A DNA stretch of 64,000 nucleotides from positions 434,001 to 498,000 of the forward strand of contig QNQO01000202.1 in NCBI GenBank assembly GCA_003290165.1. The letters run 5' to 3'. Position numbers and translations under genes: made by a program. Within the stretch, counting starts at the first letter, position 1; every line of letters starts with the position of its first letter. The stretch is from Berberis thunbergii. Lineage: Eukaryota > Streptophyta > Magnoliopsida > Ranunculales > Berberidaceae. Shown here one piece after another: positions 35,634 through 46,156 of the stretch. The notes beneath the pieces were generated by a model. The model was not told the DNA's origin and made no database searches. It saw nothing but the letters and a program-made list of their open reading frames with translations.

Positions 35634-36340
35634 CTGCTGGCGTACTGGATTGTATTTCATTTTCCTTCTCTTGAACTCCATATGCAAACCTAGCACATAC
35701 TCCTTTACTATAATAATCAATTCCTTGACTTTATCAATCTCCCTCCTCGAGTCAACAACAATAAGAATATGCAAAATACTTAGAAACTGTCGTACAGCCT
35801 CCATGAACTTCCCATTAGTAGAGGCTCTGTAACCAGCCTTCAATCTTTCTTCCAGCTAGGAGAAGTTGTACACAAGTGCTAGTAGCCCCCTCACGTTCAG
35901 GATCGTCGACGCACTCCAGTCACTCTCTACCGCAAATGAAATCACTGAAGAGAGGGAAAACGTGTGTATGTATGAATGATGTCCATTATGCAGATCAAGA
36001 AGCATGGGCTTCAAAGGTGAAAAGCTCTTTATACCCAGTTGTCGGCTCAACAGCCGCATCGCTGTATCAAAAATACCAGCTACTGCATGCTCTACAGCAA
36101 GAGCTGATTTTTGGATCCAGATCTAGCTTACAGGCATGCCTTGAGTCGCGGTGACAAATACTGAAGAACGGGTATTCGTAGTATCCCTTGGTGTATCAAC
36201 TTCTGGTGGCAGCTCCAAGTCCTCAAGGTCCCAATCTACTTCCCCATCAGTTTCTTCGTGAATTTCACCGTTTTCAATAACAACTCCAACATCCCCATTT
36301 TGCAAACCATCTGCATCAGCAATATCCAACTCTTCATCAG
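35634..36340 (-). pseudogene. Captured, intronless fragment of coatomer subunit alpha (alpha-COP)
   Basis: About 235 codons on the minus strand follow the plant alpha-COP C-terminal region in order: LDIADADGLQNGDVGVVIE, WDLEDLELPPEVDTP, RSSVFVTATQGMPVS, IWIQKSALAVEHAVAG, FDTAMRLLSRQLGIKSFSPL, NVRGLLALVYNFS, KAGYRASTNGKFMEA, VVDSRREIDKVKELIIIVKE and MKYNPVRQQ. Alpha-COP is a subunit of the COPI coat for Golgi-to-ER vesicles. The whole stretch is one continuous frame without introns, which points to an RNA intermediate. It is in frame with the Gag knuckle upstream and with pol codons downstream (LAEFSDLIPEDFPPRLPPED). Two internal stops are TAG where alpha-COP has glutamine (after GMPVS and after VYNFS), that is, CAG-to-TAG changes. 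Two or three codons are deleted in LSILHILIVV. Confidence 0.88.
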
Positions 36341-36386
36341 TGTCATACACATGCTCTCCAAGCTCTTCAGTTTCCTCTACCGCGTC

Positions 36387-37152
36387 TTACTCAATCAGGA
36401 GATTGTTACCCTTTTGAATAGCAGGCTTCTTGCACTCAGGCGCTCTATGTCCATGTTCACCACATCTAAAACATCTAATATTTGAGTTAGAATTACTCTG
36501 TAGTGGTTGTTGGGCAGGACGCAATTCTTGAGGGCGAACTGGCCAATAGCTTTGATCACTGCTAATTATTGGCCTCCTGCTTGTTGTTTTTCCACAACAA
36601 GTGCACACTGGTATACTTTAGAAATTGTCCTCAAAGAGCGAAGTCGCTGAAATAAGGGTTGAGTGTAGCCGAAATGAAGGAAGTGACCCTTCATCTTCTC
36701 CCAATCAGTGATTTTGGCCTTGCCCTGCCTGTCTCCTGCTCGCTTCAACTGCTCCCACCATGCAGATGCTATGCCTTTGAGTTTGATGGTGACCAATTTC
36801 ACCCCGAGACTTCCTTATACTAAAAAATACGTTCTACTTTATTCAACCAATCCACGAATCCTTCGGCCTGTAACGTACCAGAAAACTCAGGTAGATCCAC
36901 TTTGAAACCGAGATTTCCATGACGATTTTCCCGACCACGGTGCTTCCAGATTCGAGCACGATAGTGATACAAACTAGAATCAGAATCTCGATTTTCCATC
37001 TCACGATCACCGAAATCCTGCGTCGTTAGATGATGGGTTAACTCTGCAACTTGCCTCTGTAAATCCTTAATCATCACATCCTTAAAGTTACGATCACGGT
37101 TTGTGGCTTCCTCGTTTGGAACCTGCCCGCGACGACCACGACCACCAGCCAT
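36387..37152 (-). pseudogene. Gag of the nested LTR element
   Basis: Starting at MAGGRGRRGQVPNEEATNRD (37152), the sequence has a coiled segment (LQRQVAELTHHL) and a gypsy Gag core (FKVDLPEFSGTLQAEGFVDW, then AWWEQLKRAGDR). It ends in a CCHC knuckle, CFRCGEHGHRAPEC, near 36430-36475. Compared with intact gypsy Gag, a stretch between RLRSLR and VEKQQAGGQ is missing. At least one frameshift separates the first part (to 36820) from the rest. The knuckle part is in the same reading frame as the downstream alpha-COP fragment. Only a TAA in NNLLIE*DAVEET (36387-36389) now separates them. Confidence 0.85.
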
Positions 37153-37189
37153 AGAAACTGATGAAATCTCACCCCAAGAAGATGTTGAA

Positions 37190-37201
37190 GCTCTGATACC
37201 A
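37190..37201 (-). other. Primer-binding site, initiator tRNA-Met type
   Basis: TGGTATCAGAGC on the minus strand, two bases inside the 5' LTR. It is the standard primer site of many plant LTR elements. Confidence 0.9.
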
Positions 37202-37203
37202 AC

Positions 37204-37626
37204 TGACGCCGGGCAGAGTAGCAATTATCCTACATGCTAGTTCTAACAGACAATCACAGAGAATAACACAATAAGATTACCCAAAAAACATCGAGAAATA
37301 CTCTAATGTTCAATTAAAATTATCAAAATCAAAAGTCTCCTAAAATATTGAGGAAGAGCTATATTTATAGTACTCAAATAACTTGAATAATAAGCAGCCT
37401 ATTCCTAAAAGAAAAAATAGTATCAAATACTAAAATAACAAGCAGTCTATTTCTAAAAGAAAAATTAAAGCCTAATTCTAGAAGGAAATAAAGCTTAATC
37501 CTAAAAAAGGAAACTAAAAAACTCCTAATTAAATTGAAAAACTACAAATATGTTATTTAGTAAATAACTTTGAGCAAATTAGGAACCCTAAAAACCCAAA
37601 TTAGGAACCATAGAAATCCTGCATCA
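37204..37626 (-). repeat. 5' LTR of the alpha-COP-carrying element
   Basis: A 423-bp copy of the terminal repeat, matching 35073-35520. A TATA-like TATTTATAGTACTC context (reverse strand of about 37350-37380) is shared by both LTRs. Confidence 0.9.
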
Positions 37627-38558
37627 GAATGTCTCCATAGTGTTTTTCTCCTCTGAGGTAAGAAAAGTAGTGGAAAATCGTCCCGCGAAGAAACACAAGC
37701 AATGATTAGCATGCAATCGAGCGAAACATAATCAGAAGAAAAAGTTGTACTTACGAGCGACTTCAATTCCACTTGAGCGAACGACCCTTGAACTGGAAGT
37801 ACTTTGAATTCGCTGGGGCCAAGAAGCAATACTTCTGCCAAAATTGAAGTCATCAAGCAGATACGCAAAGCAAGCCGGCGACGTCATTTTACATATAACA
37901 GTACTCTTCAACTGTGGAGAAATCAGTAACTGGATCACTCGTGGAGTCACGCGGACACCGACTTCCTTCACCCTAATCAGAGTGAGAATAATGATCTTGT
38001 ATCCATTAGTCCCCAACTAGGCTGAAGAAATTCTAAGGAAGTCCAAGAAGTCCCAAATCACATCCAGAATGAAAAAACATACTCCGGTTTGGAGCATCCT
38101 GCAGTGCAAACAGATCAACCCCGCTAGTGGCGACACTGACATCTAGTCGTCGTCAGAACAGACAATGGTAGGTCCTCGGGGACCCCAAACTTCGTACTGA
38201 TTTCAGCAAAGCCAGATTCAGAAAGCAATCTGTCTTCGAAAAACTCAAGGCCCTTGGCCAATGTTGCATCATCGAGAAGGTTTTGCTGAGCCATGAAGAA
38301 GATGAATAATCTTTTCAATCAGAAGATGAACATAGCAATATATTTAAAAGCAAAGAAAACCGAAGAGTTGGTCTCCGCACAACAGATGACCTAAATAGGG
38401 ATTAGGTTTCCGCCTCTTTTCCACTGAACAGACGCACGTTCAATAAATGCAGCGTGGCTCAAGCAATGATTCAGACTCAATCATCATGATCAGCGTATCT
38501 TTTTAAGAGATGACTTAGAACAGATGTGATAGCCCACTAACTCGTGGGGAGTAGCTAA

Positions 38559-39241
38559 TGAAACACCAAAACGGTCACAGTCCTGAGCCATACGTGTGTC
38601 ATGATGATCTCCAGAAATTACGGGCCCAAGCGTCAATCCAACATTGATCCGGCCCATGCGGTTCTAAACCCGCCCAATGCAATCCGCCATATGGACCCGA
38701 ACTCTTACAGCTTGCTAAGCCCATGCGTCTCACAGCTATCCTCAATACACATAAGCCCTGCTAAGGCAAGTATCTCAAGGATCAGCTTCGGACATGTAAT
38801 TACAACAGCTCTCCGCTTATAACCAGAAAGCAAATACCAGAGTACATATTACACAGGGAAACTTCCTCTTACAGATTACCCTGAGATTGGGAGCTATCTC
38901 CCGCATATCTAGGAGCACAGGCTAGCATGAAAATTCCTTTCTACAACACAACTCCTAATTAGGGAATGATATTCACGAAGATCTCATTCTTAAACTACGC
39001 CATCTATGGCCTGGTCGAACTAGGACTCCTACACTATAAATAAGACATGAGGTTGGTAAGCTAAATTACGCTACAAATTCCCTGTTTACAACATTACACC
39101 TTCCTCAGATCCTTATCTGACTTTAGCATCGGAGTATCATCAGCCACCACAACGGTGGTCCGTGGCTCACATGCATTCCTTGTATAGGTTAGCAGGTCAG
39201 CGGGACTAGGTCAAAGCAGGGAGCAAAAAACCTCTGCATCA
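38559..39241 (+). repeat. 3' LTR of the Tat-like element
   Basis: It starts TGAAACACCAAAACGGTCAC and ends CCTCTGCATCA. It matches the 5' LTR with many scattered differences, so the element is not recent. A short purine run CGTGGGGAGTAGC just before it (38542-38554) is the likely polypurine tract. Confidence 0.88.
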
Positions 39242-39298
39242 AATAATATATTTTTATATAAAAATTAGGTTGCTAACCCTTTTTATTTCTGTAATTGA

Positions 39299-41010
39299 TG
39301 CCCTAAGGCTACAAGCCAATCCCCCAAAAGGTAATTAAAATAACCCTCGAAGGCTAACCAAACCATGCCCGAAAGGTACATCATTGTTGCCACCTAGCAT
39401 CCATGTTGCCTCCACCTAGTATGAAGACTTGTTTTCGCTCTGATCCATTTAAGCAGCTATATTCCATACCGGAAGGGTATTCAACAATGGAGCACATGTG
39501 CTCCTAATTATAATCAGGTGACAACAATTAAGGATATGTGAATGCATGCAAGATTCAATCCACAATGATCGCTTATGAAGAATAAAACTTTAAACTATTT
39601 TGCCTATCCTAAGTCTAACCTAAAAAAATAATAATGTTGAGCTTTTTAATAAGAACTGGAGGAAGAATAACTAATTAAATAAAATTACGAAGAATAACAT
39701 GCCAAGAGTAGGGAATCCACCATAACTTTTTTTCTTATTTTAATTGGGTATTTGACTCCTTTTACTTATTTATTTAATCGATACTCAAAGGCAACAAATA
39801 TGATCCATGCTTCTGAAGGATAATTGAAACAATGACGGAAGGCTAACCTAACCATGCCTGAAGGCTGCACCATTTTTGTCACATAGAATCCACGTCCCCT
39901 CCACTTTGCACGAGACTAGTTTTCACTTCGATCTACATAAGAGCTACATTTCATACCAAAAGGCTAACCAATGACAGAGCACATGTGTGTTCCTACTGAT
40001 CGGGTGAAAACTCACTAAATTTCATTGGTGAGTCTCGAATCGCAACCTCTTACAAGGAGAGTAATGTCCAACAAACTAAGCTACAATTGGTGGACCATAA
40101 CTCATAAATCATTAATTCTATCAACACAATTTGAATATGATCCTTGTTATTGTCAATTGGAACATTATCTTTTATCGATGTTATATTGAAAATATACTAA
40201 ATCCTCTTTGGTTTCAAAATCCTAATTCCTTAGATTGTATGCATGTCAAAAAAACATAATGCAATTACACATAAAAGTGATCCTTTAGTGCTTGAAATAT
40301 GTGTTTGAACCAAAGAGAAACATATATAATTATCTCCATAACAATGAACTATATACATGATATGATGAAAGATTAAATGATTACAATTAAAATGAATCTA
40401 AACTAACTTGAACAATCTACTCAAGTCATGACTGCATAATCCCAATCAAATTACAAATTCTTATTTATTCTAACAAAACTTTTATTACAAATAAATTTCT
40501 ATTGCCCTCTATGAGTCTATCCTATGCATAACGTCTTATGTATGGCCTCATAGAAGATTCATATTCCAATTAGAGATAGGCTAGAAGCATATCCTAACAC
40601 AACGAAATTCCTAAACCGAGAAAATAGGCAAGCCTATATTCCTTTGCCAGTTTTATTCCAAATTCACCTACATTTATACAAATATAAAATATTAGTCAAT
40701 TTATGTAAAATCATTTTTTAAATTGGGTCGTTTATCCTTTTTATTTATTTATTTATTAATCCATGTCAGAAGACTATATGATTGACATTATATGGCTAAC
40801 CAAATCACGAATGAAGGCTACAATATTGTTGCCACTTAATATCTTCATCGCCTAAAGAGTACTTACTTTGTATAAATACTTGTTTTTGCATTGTATAAAT
40901 ACTTGCTTTCACTTTGCACTGGTCCTGTCCATCTAAGCAGCTACATTCAATATCTGAAGGGTTATCAACAACGGAGCACATATGTTCCTAATAATCGGGC
41001 GAAAGCTCAC
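39299..41010 (+). repeat. Three diverged dispersed direct repeats of about 230 bp
   Basis: Units lie at about 39299-39540, 39786-40030 and 40761-41010. Shared landmarks in the same order are GAAGGCTAACCAAACCATGCC, a TTGTTGCCAC-CTAGCATCC segment, ACTTGTTTTCGCTCTGATCC, AGCAGCTACATTC and GGAGCACATGTGCTCCTAAT...ATCGGGTGA. The intervening AT-rich DNA is not shared. They may be pieces of one unrecognised repeat family. No coding content is seen. Confidence 0.6.
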
Positions 41011-41072
41011 AAAATCCTAACTTAAAATGTGCCAACTAAATAAATTAAAATCCCAACATAATAATAAACCAA

Positions 41073-41372
41073 CACTACTACAAATATTAGCTTAGGTAAC
41101 GCCACTTAGATAGCGCTTTTTTAAAGAGCTATCCAAGTGGGCACTAGGATAGCGCTTATTTGTTTTCAAAAATAAAAAAAATAAAAAAAAACACTACAAT
41201 AGCGCTTAAATTTTTTTTTTTTTCAGTTAAGCGCTATCTTAGTTATGTCTTAGATAGCGCTTTAAAAAACGCTATGGGAAAAAACGTTACCAAGGCTACC
41301 ATAGCGCTTTTAAAGTGCTTGCATAGCGCTTCCGAAGCGCTATGGTACTTACATTTAGGATAGCGCTCTCGA
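41073..41372. repeat. Left subterminal repeats of the Pack-CACTA
   Basis: Repeated AGCGCT-type motifs in both orientations, nearly identical to the inverted block at 2361-2661 except in A/T-run lengths. Confidence 0.85.
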
Positions 41373-41541
41373 TGTAACCTAGAAGGGAGAACAACGCCTC
41401 CACTCTCTCGTCCCCCCTCTGTGCATAGCTCTGCCTCCCTGTCTCTCTCGCCCTGCTCCCTATCTCCATTGCTCTCACTCTCTCCATTGCTCTCCCTGCC
41501 TCCCTCACTCCACCGCTCTCACTCTCCCTCGCATTCGAGCT

Positions 41542-43590
41542 TTGGCTCTTTCTCGACGGAGCGTTGTTACTGGCTTTCTCGATCAAACACTTTGCAAGCA
41601 ATCAAAACCAATCAAGCTCTCCCCTTTCTTCTTCGTCAACCTCCGAAACAGTTCTCCACCGAACCAGAGAACCCGCCACAGAAGACAGATTTAGCCGACC
41701 CAGAGAACCAGAAGAATCGATACCCAGACTCAGCAATCGACCCCATTCTTCAATCTTCAAGCAATGGTAACTTTCTACCCGAACTAGGGTTAGGGTTTAT
41801 TGCATTTGGGAATTAAAAACTTTGGGTTTTGATTGGAATGTAAATTTTTTGTGTCTTTTGTTGTGTAGAAGCGATTTATGGGAAACTGACTGGAATTGGG
41901 AAGCATACGTTGAAGACGGACATTGTTGATATGCTTGAAGGCCGTGCTTTGAGTCCTATGGACATTCGAGTCGATTACAATCGATATTTCAATCCACAAG
42001 GAATGTATGTATTCTTATGTGAATAAATTACTTGAAGTTTGAATCTCATGGATGCATTGTTTGATTGAATAATTCATGTATTGTGAATGGATTCAGGGTT
42101 CTGCAGTTCCAGTCTCGCAAGGCATTTGATACTGCCATTAGGTTGATTCGAGGGAAGGGTCAGATGTTTCGGCTGGAAAAGGTGATGCTTGTTTCGGATT
42201 TGGGTTCGATACTTCTGATTCATGGTGTGTACTTCTGTATGAATGAATAAACTGTTTTATTGTATTTCAGGTGGACCGTAGCATGTGGGAAATTACAACT
42301 TATGAAGGAAAAACCGTAAGTCATAGTATTTTATGATGTTAGTTGTTTTATTTTCTTGTTATGGATTTAGTTGGGTATTTTATCTTATTGATATCGTATC
42401 GATGTCCAGTACTCACCTCACACAAAGATTTATTTATTTACTATTATTGTTTTTAAGGTTTCTAATATTGAATAAATGAGTAATTACTAGTTATTTGATG
42501 ATCAGAATGTAATTTGCTTGTCAGTATTCTCTATATGTATATCGTATAAAATATGACATTCTAATAGACCGGTAAAAAAATATCACGTCATGTTTGAGAG
42601 TCATAACCCATAAGTGTATAGGCATATGCATATATACCACTAACTCTCTTAATCACCAAGGAATGAAATGATTGTTTTACAATTGCAAGTATCAGCATAA
42701 AGGTTATTTGCACTAGAATAATCAAATTGGTAATGAAACTCTACTTATTTTTGGAACCCTATCTGCTGATCCTCTGCTCATTAATGTATGGAAAAGCAAT
42801 GTCCCAACTTTCTCACACTTGATTAGGAATTTGAATGTGTTTTAGCATGCCTTTACATTGCGGATCTCATGATTTCTGTGCTTATATGTAATATATTTTA
42901 GTTTTCTCACAAATCGCATTAGCAAGGTCTGGAACAATGCTTCTAGTGATGACACAGTTTTATCAAAATCTGATAACTTATTACATTTTGAAGTAAAAAA
43001 AAAAAAAGATAAAAGAAAAGGTACCACAAATTCTATCACATGCCCATTTTTCTCCTCCACACACTCAAATTTTGGTTAATTAAAGAAAAATATATAATCT
43101 CTTATTCATCAAGTGAGTAATATATGCAAGGCTTTTTAAATCTATTTTGAAAGAATTCCAACGAAATTCCTTGCAAGGCTTATTAAATCTCTTGATCATA
43201 GGAGTATCATGTTTTTAATATAGAACATTGATAATGGAAAGAATTGTTAATCTTCTTATGGATAAAATACGCCTTCCAACTCTATTTTGAACCGTCCCAG
43301 CAAGTGGGGGTAATTGAAGAAAGTGTTTAGCAATCCAAGACCATAATTTCTGCGAGTGTCATTCTAGATTCTGCCAGAAAACAATTGATGCACATGCCAT
43401 CATTATGAATCTATATGTTGTAGCCGGACCTGTTATGCCATTATGAATCCATCTGAAGAATGTGGTTATAATTTGTTTGACTGTATCAGGTGTTATTGCA
43501 AGGGATTCCAAGACAAGCACAGCCAGATGACGTAGAACGTTTCTTGTGTGGTTGTGACTTTAATCCTTCAAATATGCAGTTGTTTATGAG
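41542..43590 (+). pseudogene. Captured five-exon fragment of an RRM-like, probably organellar protein gene
   Basis: Segments are exon 1 to 41765 (SRSNTLQAIKTNQALPFLLR, then KQFSTEPENPPQKTD), 41869-42004 (KLTGIGKHTLKTDIVDMLEG), 42097-42181 (LQFQSRKAFDTAIRLIR), 42271-42315 (VDRSMWEITTYEGKT) and 43490-43590 (VLLQGIPRQAQPDDVERFL). GT-AG borders join them in one frame. The serine/arginine-rich N-terminus looks like a mitochondrial transit peptide. The later part looks like a diverged RNA-recognition-motif protein; I cannot name the gene. A CT-rich leader (41390-41560) precedes exon 1. No convincing ATG opens this frame near the expected start, and the 3' exons are missing, so it is a truncated capture. 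Confidence 0.65.
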
Positions 43591-43732
43591 GTCAGTTTGA
43601 AATTTTCGGGGCTTTGGATGTGACTTGAGTTTCTATTTTACAAACCATTTCTTAAGAAGAAAGGAAACTTTATAAGGTAAATACATAATGTCTTCAGGCA
43701 TTCGGCTAACAATGTCTTTCTATCTGTTATAG

Positions 43733-44226
43733 TCTGCATTGATTAAGAAAGCTGAAGATACAGAAGCTGATACTGCAGAACAGAGTGCTATCAAGTTGAG
43801 GACCCAGCAGCAGCAGAGTTCATCTGCTTTGGTTGTGACAGACCAACCCCAACGCCCTGCTAATGGATCTCTACCTGTTGGTCAGCTCAGCCTGGTTAAG
43901 ATGCCTAGCATTAGCAGTAATGCGGTGAGACTTTATTCTATCTAAATTTGAGGAAATCAGTGCCATCATTTACTAGTAGTAGTTCTTAGAATTATATGTG
44001 GAACATACAGGATTCTGACTTGGTGGACCAAACCCATACAAATGGGACCCTCACCAAAGTGGATTCTCTATCTGCTACACGTTCAGCCGATGTTGGTGAT
44101 CTTTTGGCTATTGAAGGTCCTCCGAGTGCAGAGCAAAACATGGATTTTGGATTAGAGGGTGTTACAAATGCAGTAGATGCCTTAGCACTTGCTCCCATTG
44201 ATGAATTATCAAATACTACTGTTCAG
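43733..44226 (+). pseudogene. Captured fragment of AP-2 complex alpha-adaptin (two exons)
   Basis: Exon 43733-43924 encodes SALIKKAEDTEADTAEQSAI, KLRTQQQQSSSALVV and LPVGQLSLVKMPSIS. Exon 44011-44226 encodes THTNGTLTKVD, GDLLAIEGPPSAEQ and LEGVTNAVDALALAP. Both match the hinge between the trunk and ear of plant AP-2 alpha-adaptin, including the landmark KKAED...AIKLR and the LLxLAIEGPP segment. AP-2 links cargo and clathrin at the plasma membrane. Acceptor (TTATAG|TCT) and donor (GCG|GTGAGA; CAG|GTATTG) signals are kept. A short deletion removes the usual LLGPL before LAIEGPP. Trunk and ear domains are absent, so no functional product is expected. Confidence 0.85.
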
Positions 44227-44327
44227 GTATTGTTTTTGTTATTAACATTGTGTGTAACTATGTATCCATTAAAGCTGTGGTTTATTTACAGTTCAATAAG
44301 TTATTATTTTCCAAAACTTTGTAAGCC

Positions 44328-44525
44328 TTGAGGAGGAAAATTCATGAGTACCCAGAGTTGGCTTTTCAGGAATATGAGACTAGTAAGTTGATTCGGACTG
44401 AGTTGGATAGGATGGGAGTTGGTTATAAGTTTCCTATGGCTAATACAGGGATTAGAGCTTCCATTGGCACTGGAAATCCACCTTTTGTTGCGCTTAGAGC
44501 TGATATGGATGCTCTGCCAATTCAG
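44328..44525 (+). pseudogene. Captured exon of an ILR1-like IAA-amino acid amidohydrolase
   Basis: The frame encodes [50 protein letters not shown] and [12 protein letters not shown]. This is the N-terminal part of plant M20-family ILR1/ILL enzymes, which release auxin from amino-acid conjugates in the ER. The RADMDALP motif carries one of the metal-binding aspartates. The donor CAG|GTGACT is retained. On the 5' side no acceptor is seen: the fragment begins abruptly about 100 bp after the adaptin exon, suggesting a capture junction near 44230-44327. Catalytic His/Glu residues of later exons are missing. Confidence 0.85.
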
Positions 44526-44769
44526 GTGACTGATCTTAATTAACAAACTGTCCAGTCACTTCATTTTGAGAATTTTCACTTCATGATCAGAGTTTATATC
44601 AAATTAAATTTTGAGGATTTTTGGTGTTAGTGTTTGTGTTGAACCATTTATGGTAGAAAATTCAAAAGCCTGTCTGATTGTTTAATTTTCAATGTGAAAC
44701 TTCAGTCTTAATACCAATTTTCTGTTTACCAATTTTCAATGTGAAACTACAATATGGAGTTACATATAG

Positions 44770-44852
44770 AGATTTTGTCAACAGAGAAGCGGATGAAATT
44801 GTCGAACAACCTGTACAAATGGCAATTTCAGGAATCTTGAAGTACAATTCAG
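44770..44852 (+). pseudogene. Candidate captured exon, unidentified
   Basis: An 83-base open segment lies between ATATAG| and CAG|GTTCTC and encodes DFVNREADEIVEQPVQMAIS followed by GILKYNS. Splice context and composition suggest an exon piece, but I do not recognise the protein, and adjacent sequence gives no partner exon. Confidence 0.3.
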
Positions 44853-45402
44853 GTTCTCATCCCATCGATTAACATCAAAATTACTAGTAGCAGGTAACTT
44901 GACACTCTACCTGACTGAATTTTTGCTTCTTAATCTGCTGTCTTGCAAGCAGCTGTATTTGAAAATGGAAGCTATTACCGAACACTGTTGCCTCTCTTGG
45001 AGTTCTAATTTCAGTAGTGAATTTCAAGTAAGTAAATTAAAAGTTATTGTTTCAATTGTACAAGTAATAGATTTCAGTTGGGTTAATCATTTAAACATGG
45101 TATTGAAGCACATCAATATATGTGACCAACCTAGCTCTTCATGGACAGGGTGATGATAACTGACTTATTGAAGACTCTCCAGTGTTTCTAAGTTGGATGG
45201 AATTACAAGGCCAAACTTCTACAATGACCTTGGAGATGGAGTGAAATATCTCTAATAGAGGTGAGATAGTGTTACCTTTGCAAAATTAAACACAGTTGAT
45301 AAATTAATGCGATAAAGAGAGATTTTGGTGATTCAATCTTAAATGCAGCGATTTTTACACTAATTGAGGAAGGAGACGAATGGAAGTCAACATCTTAAAA
45401 GC

Positions 45403-45433
45403 TCAAATGCAAAATGCAAAATGCAAAATGCAA
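45403..45433. repeat. Heptamer microsatellite (AAATGCA)n inside the Pack-CACTA
   Basis: About four tandem copies of a 7-base unit AAATGCA. The surrounding 44853-46529 has no coding fragment that I can name. A minus-strand frame near 45950-46040 (ARMDGQEFLFIGNANLDLNH) might be another captured piece. Confidence 0.5.
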
Positions 45434-46132
45434 AAGTGAAGTTTAAGGTGAGTGCATACATTGGCCATCTATATAATTTGTGGCTCTCTTATAAACCTTG
45501 TTACAAGGAGTATTCAAGTAGTTATATGAGTTCTCCCTTTAATTCAAATGCAGCATGGTTTAACGACACCGTTCCCCTGCTTGGTTGAGCTGCTAGGCTG
45601 CTTTGCTGACAACACTGCACCACTATTAAGATCATCTTCAAGTAAAACACGTCTCACCAAAATCATCTTCTTTCACCACTTTCTCACAACTCACAAGCAA
45701 AATCAGACATTGAATCTGAAGATCCATCATGCAACAACCTCAGTTTCTTGAAATCGTGCGGTTCCATTTGTCAACATCGAAGATTCAATGACGTTGCAAC
45801 TTCAAAACCACTTTGATACATCAAGCAGGGCAAGGCTAATTGCAGAAAGATCGATGGTCAAATGCTAAGCTTTCATGCCTTTTGCCTCTCCATAAACAAA
45901 TCAAAAGCTGGGGGTGCATACTAAGGTGCCATGCATATGCTTATGGTGCTACTACAGCTGGAACCATGTGATTCAGGTCCAAGTTTGCGTTGCCAATGAA
46001 AAGGAACTCCTGCCCATCCATCCGAGCAAAAGTCTTCCACCCAGAACTGCGTTAATGCTTGATCCCTCAATGGGTACGTAGGCAACTGCAGAAGTTACAT
46101 GCAGTTCAGCATTAAAAAAAACAAAAAAAAAC

Positions 46133-46156
46133 ATATATATATATATATATATATAT
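46133..46156. repeat. (AT)12 microsatellite
   Basis: A simple dinucleotide run following A-rich sequence, inside the Pack-CACTA. Confidence 0.9.

Larger units (their letters stand above)
35073..37626 (-). mobile_element. Nested LTR retrotransposon carrying an alpha-coatomer gene fragment, 2.55 kb
   Basis: LTRs at 37204-37626 (5') and 35073-35520 (3') start TGATGCA and end GGCGTCA on the minus strand. An exact 5-bp duplication GAATG flanks the element (35068-35072 and 37627-37631). The primer site TGGTATCAGAGC (initiator methionine tRNA type) follows the 5' LTR. The interior, about 1.68 kb, consists of a gypsy-type gag, an intronless stretch of host alpha-COP coding sequence, then a few codons from the start and end of gypsy pol. 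Reverse transcriptase and integrase are missing, so it depended on another element for movement. It inserted into the antisense ORF of the Tat-like element. Confidence 0.93.
33427..38318 (-). pseudogene. Antisense ORF of the Tat-like element, split by a nested retrotransposon
   Basis: On the minus strand, short frames between the array and the 3' LTR look like pieces of one protein. The N-terminal part (38124-38318, MAQQNLLDDATLAKGLEF; then 37640-38016 with TPRVIQLLISPQ) resembles the putative gypsy-type transposon domain (Transposase_28). The central part (34654-34986) is basic, with SRKRKAAEAKAH. The C-terminal part (33427-34033) is a long heptad-rich coiled coil (LECDLAEVVSSRDKFKQELD, ELRSLTEENV, LELLERELVDVKARGEEL). 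Antisense ORFs of this type occur in Tat elements; their function is unknown. The copy has stops and is interrupted by the LTR element at 35073-37626. The domain assignment is by resemblance only. Confidence 0.5.
25826..39241 (+). mobile_element. Ty3/gypsy (Tat-like) LTR retrotransposon, RT-less, 13.4 kb with nested insertions
   Basis: Two direct repeats of about 685 bp bound the element (25826-26510 and 38559-39241). Each starts TGA and ends TGCATCA. The outside 5-mers are AATGA and AATAA, a target duplication with one mismatch. Directly after the 5' LTR comes a primer-binding-like TTTGGCGCCGTCTGTGGGAA. Gag and protease relics follow on the plus strand up to about 29985, then non-coding spacer with a 125-bp tandem array, then an antisense ORF. 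This gag-pro-antisense-ORF layout fits the Tat lineage. I find no reverse transcriptase, RNase H or integrase, so the copy is non-autonomous. Nested inside are a hAT element (26721-27955) and an LTR element (35073-37626). Confidence 0.85.
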
